From the NCBI GenBank assembly GCA_002840715.1, contig PHBW01000032.1, positions 1 to 34,249 of the forward strand: 34,249 nt of DNA. The letters are read 5' to 3'. The notes beneath the pieces were generated by a model. It searched no databases. It was not told the DNA's origin and saw nothing but the letters and a program-made list of their open reading frames with translations. Positions within the stretch are counted from its first letter, which is position 1, and each line of letters opens with the position of its first letter. Both the position numbers and the translations under genes were made by a program. This document shows, piece after piece, positions 33,113-34,249 of the stretch. Source of the stretch: Chloroflexi bacterium HGW-Chloroflexi-4. GTDB taxonomy: Bacteria; Chloroflexota; Anaerolineae; Anaerolineales; Anaerolineaceae.

Positions 33113-34135
33113 TTAACCTTTATCTTCTGTTGAAAAAACAGATTGTGACAATTTATCCTGAATTTCACTGCGCATGGAATCCATCAGACCCTTATCAATG
33201 GTGCTGCGAGCCAGTTTAACGGCCGAGATGAGTGCCCGGGCATCTGAGCGACCATGTCCAATGAAAACGAGGCCGTTGACGCCCAGCAGGATGCCTGCGC
33301 CGGTTTCGGATGGATCCATCATTTTCTTGAGCGCCGAAAAAGCCGGTTTGGCCAACAAATATCCAATTTTGCTCAAAAAACGAGAAGAAATGCCTTCTTT
33401 GATCATATCGAGAATCAATTTAGCTACTGCTTCACTGGATTTGATAAATACATTGCCAGAAAATCCGTCTGCGACCACCACATCGACCTGGCCTGAATAG
33501 ACTTCTTTGGGTTCAACATTGCCATAGAAATTCAATCCGCTTTTTTGAAGCAGGGGATAAGCATCTTTAACCAGTTGGTTGCCTTTACCGGCTTCTTCAC
33601 CATTTGCTAAAAGACCGACTTTGGGGGTGGTAGTATTGAATAGTTTACCAGCGTAAGTGCTGCCCATGACAGCAAATTCAAGCAAGAATTCAGGGCGGCA
33701 ATCGGCATTTGCGCCGGTATCCATGAAAACGCACTTGCGATTTTTAACGGGGATGATGGCTGTCAATGCAGGGCGAGAAATACCCGAGAGGCGTTTGAGA
33801 ATTGTAACAGCATTAAAAAAGGCAGCTCCTGTATTACCAGCAGTCACGAAGGCCTCTGCTTTACCCTCCTTGACCAGGTTTAATCCGACCGCCATGGAAT
33901 TATTAGGTTTCTTGCGGGCAGATTCAACTGGTTTGTCGGTCATTTCGACAATGTCAGGGGCATCGAAGACCTGCAATTTGATGTGATTAAGACCAAGTTT
34001 GGCTTGGTGTTGATTAATAATCTCCTGGCTACCAACAAGCAAAACATCTTCACCTGATTTTTGTAGTTCCACGGCTGCTAATATTTCGGGTTCAGGATAG
34101 TCATCACTTCCCATTGCATCAAGAATAATTGTCAT
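33113..34135 (-). CDS. plsX: Phosphate acyltransferase PlsX
   Basis: PlsX interconverts acyl-ACP and acyl-phosphate, feeding PlsY in phosphatidic acid synthesis. The 340-residue product starts MTIILDAMGSDDYP, matching the family's DAMGGD block. It continues with SARKKPNNSMAVG, SAGNTGA-like TAGNTGAAF, DTGANADCRPEFL and VADGFSGNVFIKSSE, all PlsX landmarks. The ATG is preceded by GAGGAAATC. The longer open frame reaching the window edge is not PlsX and overlaps a tRNA on the other strand. The product also links to the FakA/FakB pair in this window, which makes acyl-phosphate from free fatty acids. Confidence 0.95.
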   Translation of the reverse strand: MTIILDAMGSDDYPEPEILAAVELQKSGEDVLLVGSQEIINQHQAKLGLNHIKLQVFDAPDIVEMTDKPVESARKKPNNSMAVGLNLVKEGKAEAFVTAGNTGAAFFNAVTILKRLSGISRPALTAIIPVKNRKCVFMDTGANADCRPEFLLEFAVMGSTYAGKLFNTTTPKVGLLANGEEAGKGNQLVKDAYPLLQKSGLNFYGNVEPKEVYSGQVDVVVADGFSGNVFIKSSEAVAKLILDMIKEGISSRFLSKIGYLLAKPAFSALKKMMDPSETGAGILLGVNGLVFIGHGRSDARALISAVKLARSTIDKGLMDSMRSEIQDKLSQSVFSTEDKG

Positions 34136-34179
34136 GATTTCCTCTTCTTTAAAAAATCTTCGGTTGGCATCGGATATGC

Positions 34180-34207
34180 TTGACACTACCACGTTGCCAG
34201 TTATAAT
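34180..34207 (+). promoter_or_regulatory. Consensus promoter of the tRNA-Leu gene
   Basis: Perfect TTGACA, a 16-base spacer and perfect TATAAT on the plus strand, 12 bases before the tRNA acceptor stem. It is the strongest promoter match in the window. The hexamer CTTGAC at its -35 and GTCAAG just after its -10 form a small inverted repeat. Confidence 0.8.
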
Positions 34208-34219
34208 AGTCAAGTTGTC

Positions 34220-34249
34220 GCGCTGGTGCTGGAATTGGCAGACAGGCAT
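34220..34249 (+). tRNA. tRNA-Leu, 5' part only
   Basis: The 5' acceptor strand GCGCTGG is followed by TG (positions 8-9) and a D arm with stem CTG/CAG around loop GAATTGGCAGA, the pattern characteristic of bacterial leucine tRNAs. The window ends three bases into the anticodon stem, so the anticodon is not visible. Divergent from plsX. Confidence 0.78.

Noticed and set aside
34179..34213. CTTGAC/GTCAAG inverted repeat around the tRNA promoter as a repressor operator for plsX
   Set aside because: The arms are only six bases, one being the -35 box itself, and it does not match the FapR site I know; kept only as a note on the promoter.
34136..34249. N-terminal extension of plsX to the window edge
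   Set aside because: The extra residues do not resemble PlsX, and the DNA holds a consensus promoter and a tRNA-Leu start on the other strand.
1..34249. CRISPR array, insertion sequence, prophage, attachment site or replication origin
   Set aside because: No spaced direct repeats, transposase, integrase or DnaA-box cluster was seen in any gap; all gaps are shorter than 300 bases.

Overview
The window looks like a chromosomal segment of a Chloroflexota bacterium, most likely an Anaerolineae-type lineage. This is inferred from protein character: Hanks-type kinases (one fused to a PQQ-like propeller), the RecG form with a long N-terminal extension, small FHA/zinc-ribbon and vWA proteins, and AT-leaning base composition. 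I could not run a database search. Gene density is high. No gap without a gene exceeds 300 bases, and there is no insertion sequence, prophage or CRISPR array. Most of it is housekeeping, with one larger signalling operon.

Region 1 (1-8097, mostly minus strand). The transcript Asp23 - FakA - FakB/DegV - RecG - CoaD runs leftward into a gene cut off by the window edge. A second leftward pair is a membrane-anchored Ser/Thr kinase plus ribulose-phosphate 3-epimerase. The ribosomal protein L28 gene sits between them on the opposite strand. It appears damaged: the zinc-ribbon end of L28 is found in a different reading frame after what looks like an internal deletion. The order kinase-rpe-rpmB-asp23-fakA-recG resembles the prkC-rpe-rpmB-yloU-yloV-recG neighbourhood of Firmicutes.

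Region 2 (8154-16069, plus strand). A CaxA-type cation/proton exchanger and an anchored SH3b protein are followed by a compact six-gene signalling operon: Ser/Thr kinase with an eight-blade propeller, PP2C phosphatase, J-domain/vWA fusion, zinc-ribbon/FHA protein, a 79-residue unknown protein and an OmpR-type response regulator. Thioredoxin follows and ends at a perfect palindromic terminator. This operon is the best candidate for a little-described system: writer, eraser, pThr reader and a chaperone-linked vWA scaffold.

Region 3 (16107-26779). It holds MurA with Asp in place of the catalytic Cys (fosfomycin-insensitive type), a GNAT-like protein, a carbon-nitrogen hydrolase, three polytopic GT-C-like proteins in a row, a cytoplasmic DegS-like histidine kinase, a phosphofructokinase with the PPi-type signature, and a Nudix hydrolase.

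Region 4 (26780-34249). The leftward set is lipoprotein (G5 + TolB-like propeller) - GtrA - URO-D-family protein - RsmD. The rightward pair is ScpB and an RsuA/RluB-type pseudouridine synthase with a long Arg/Ser/Thr/Gly/Pro tail. A membrane protein with a NERD-like fold and PlsX then run leftward, and the start of a tRNA-Leu with a consensus promoter lies at the right edge.

Regulatory signals are unusually legible. Several TATAAT boxes lie only 8-9 nt before a start codon, suggesting leaderless mRNAs. Two divergent gaps carry the symmetric box ATTATAAT, which reads as a -10 element on both strands.
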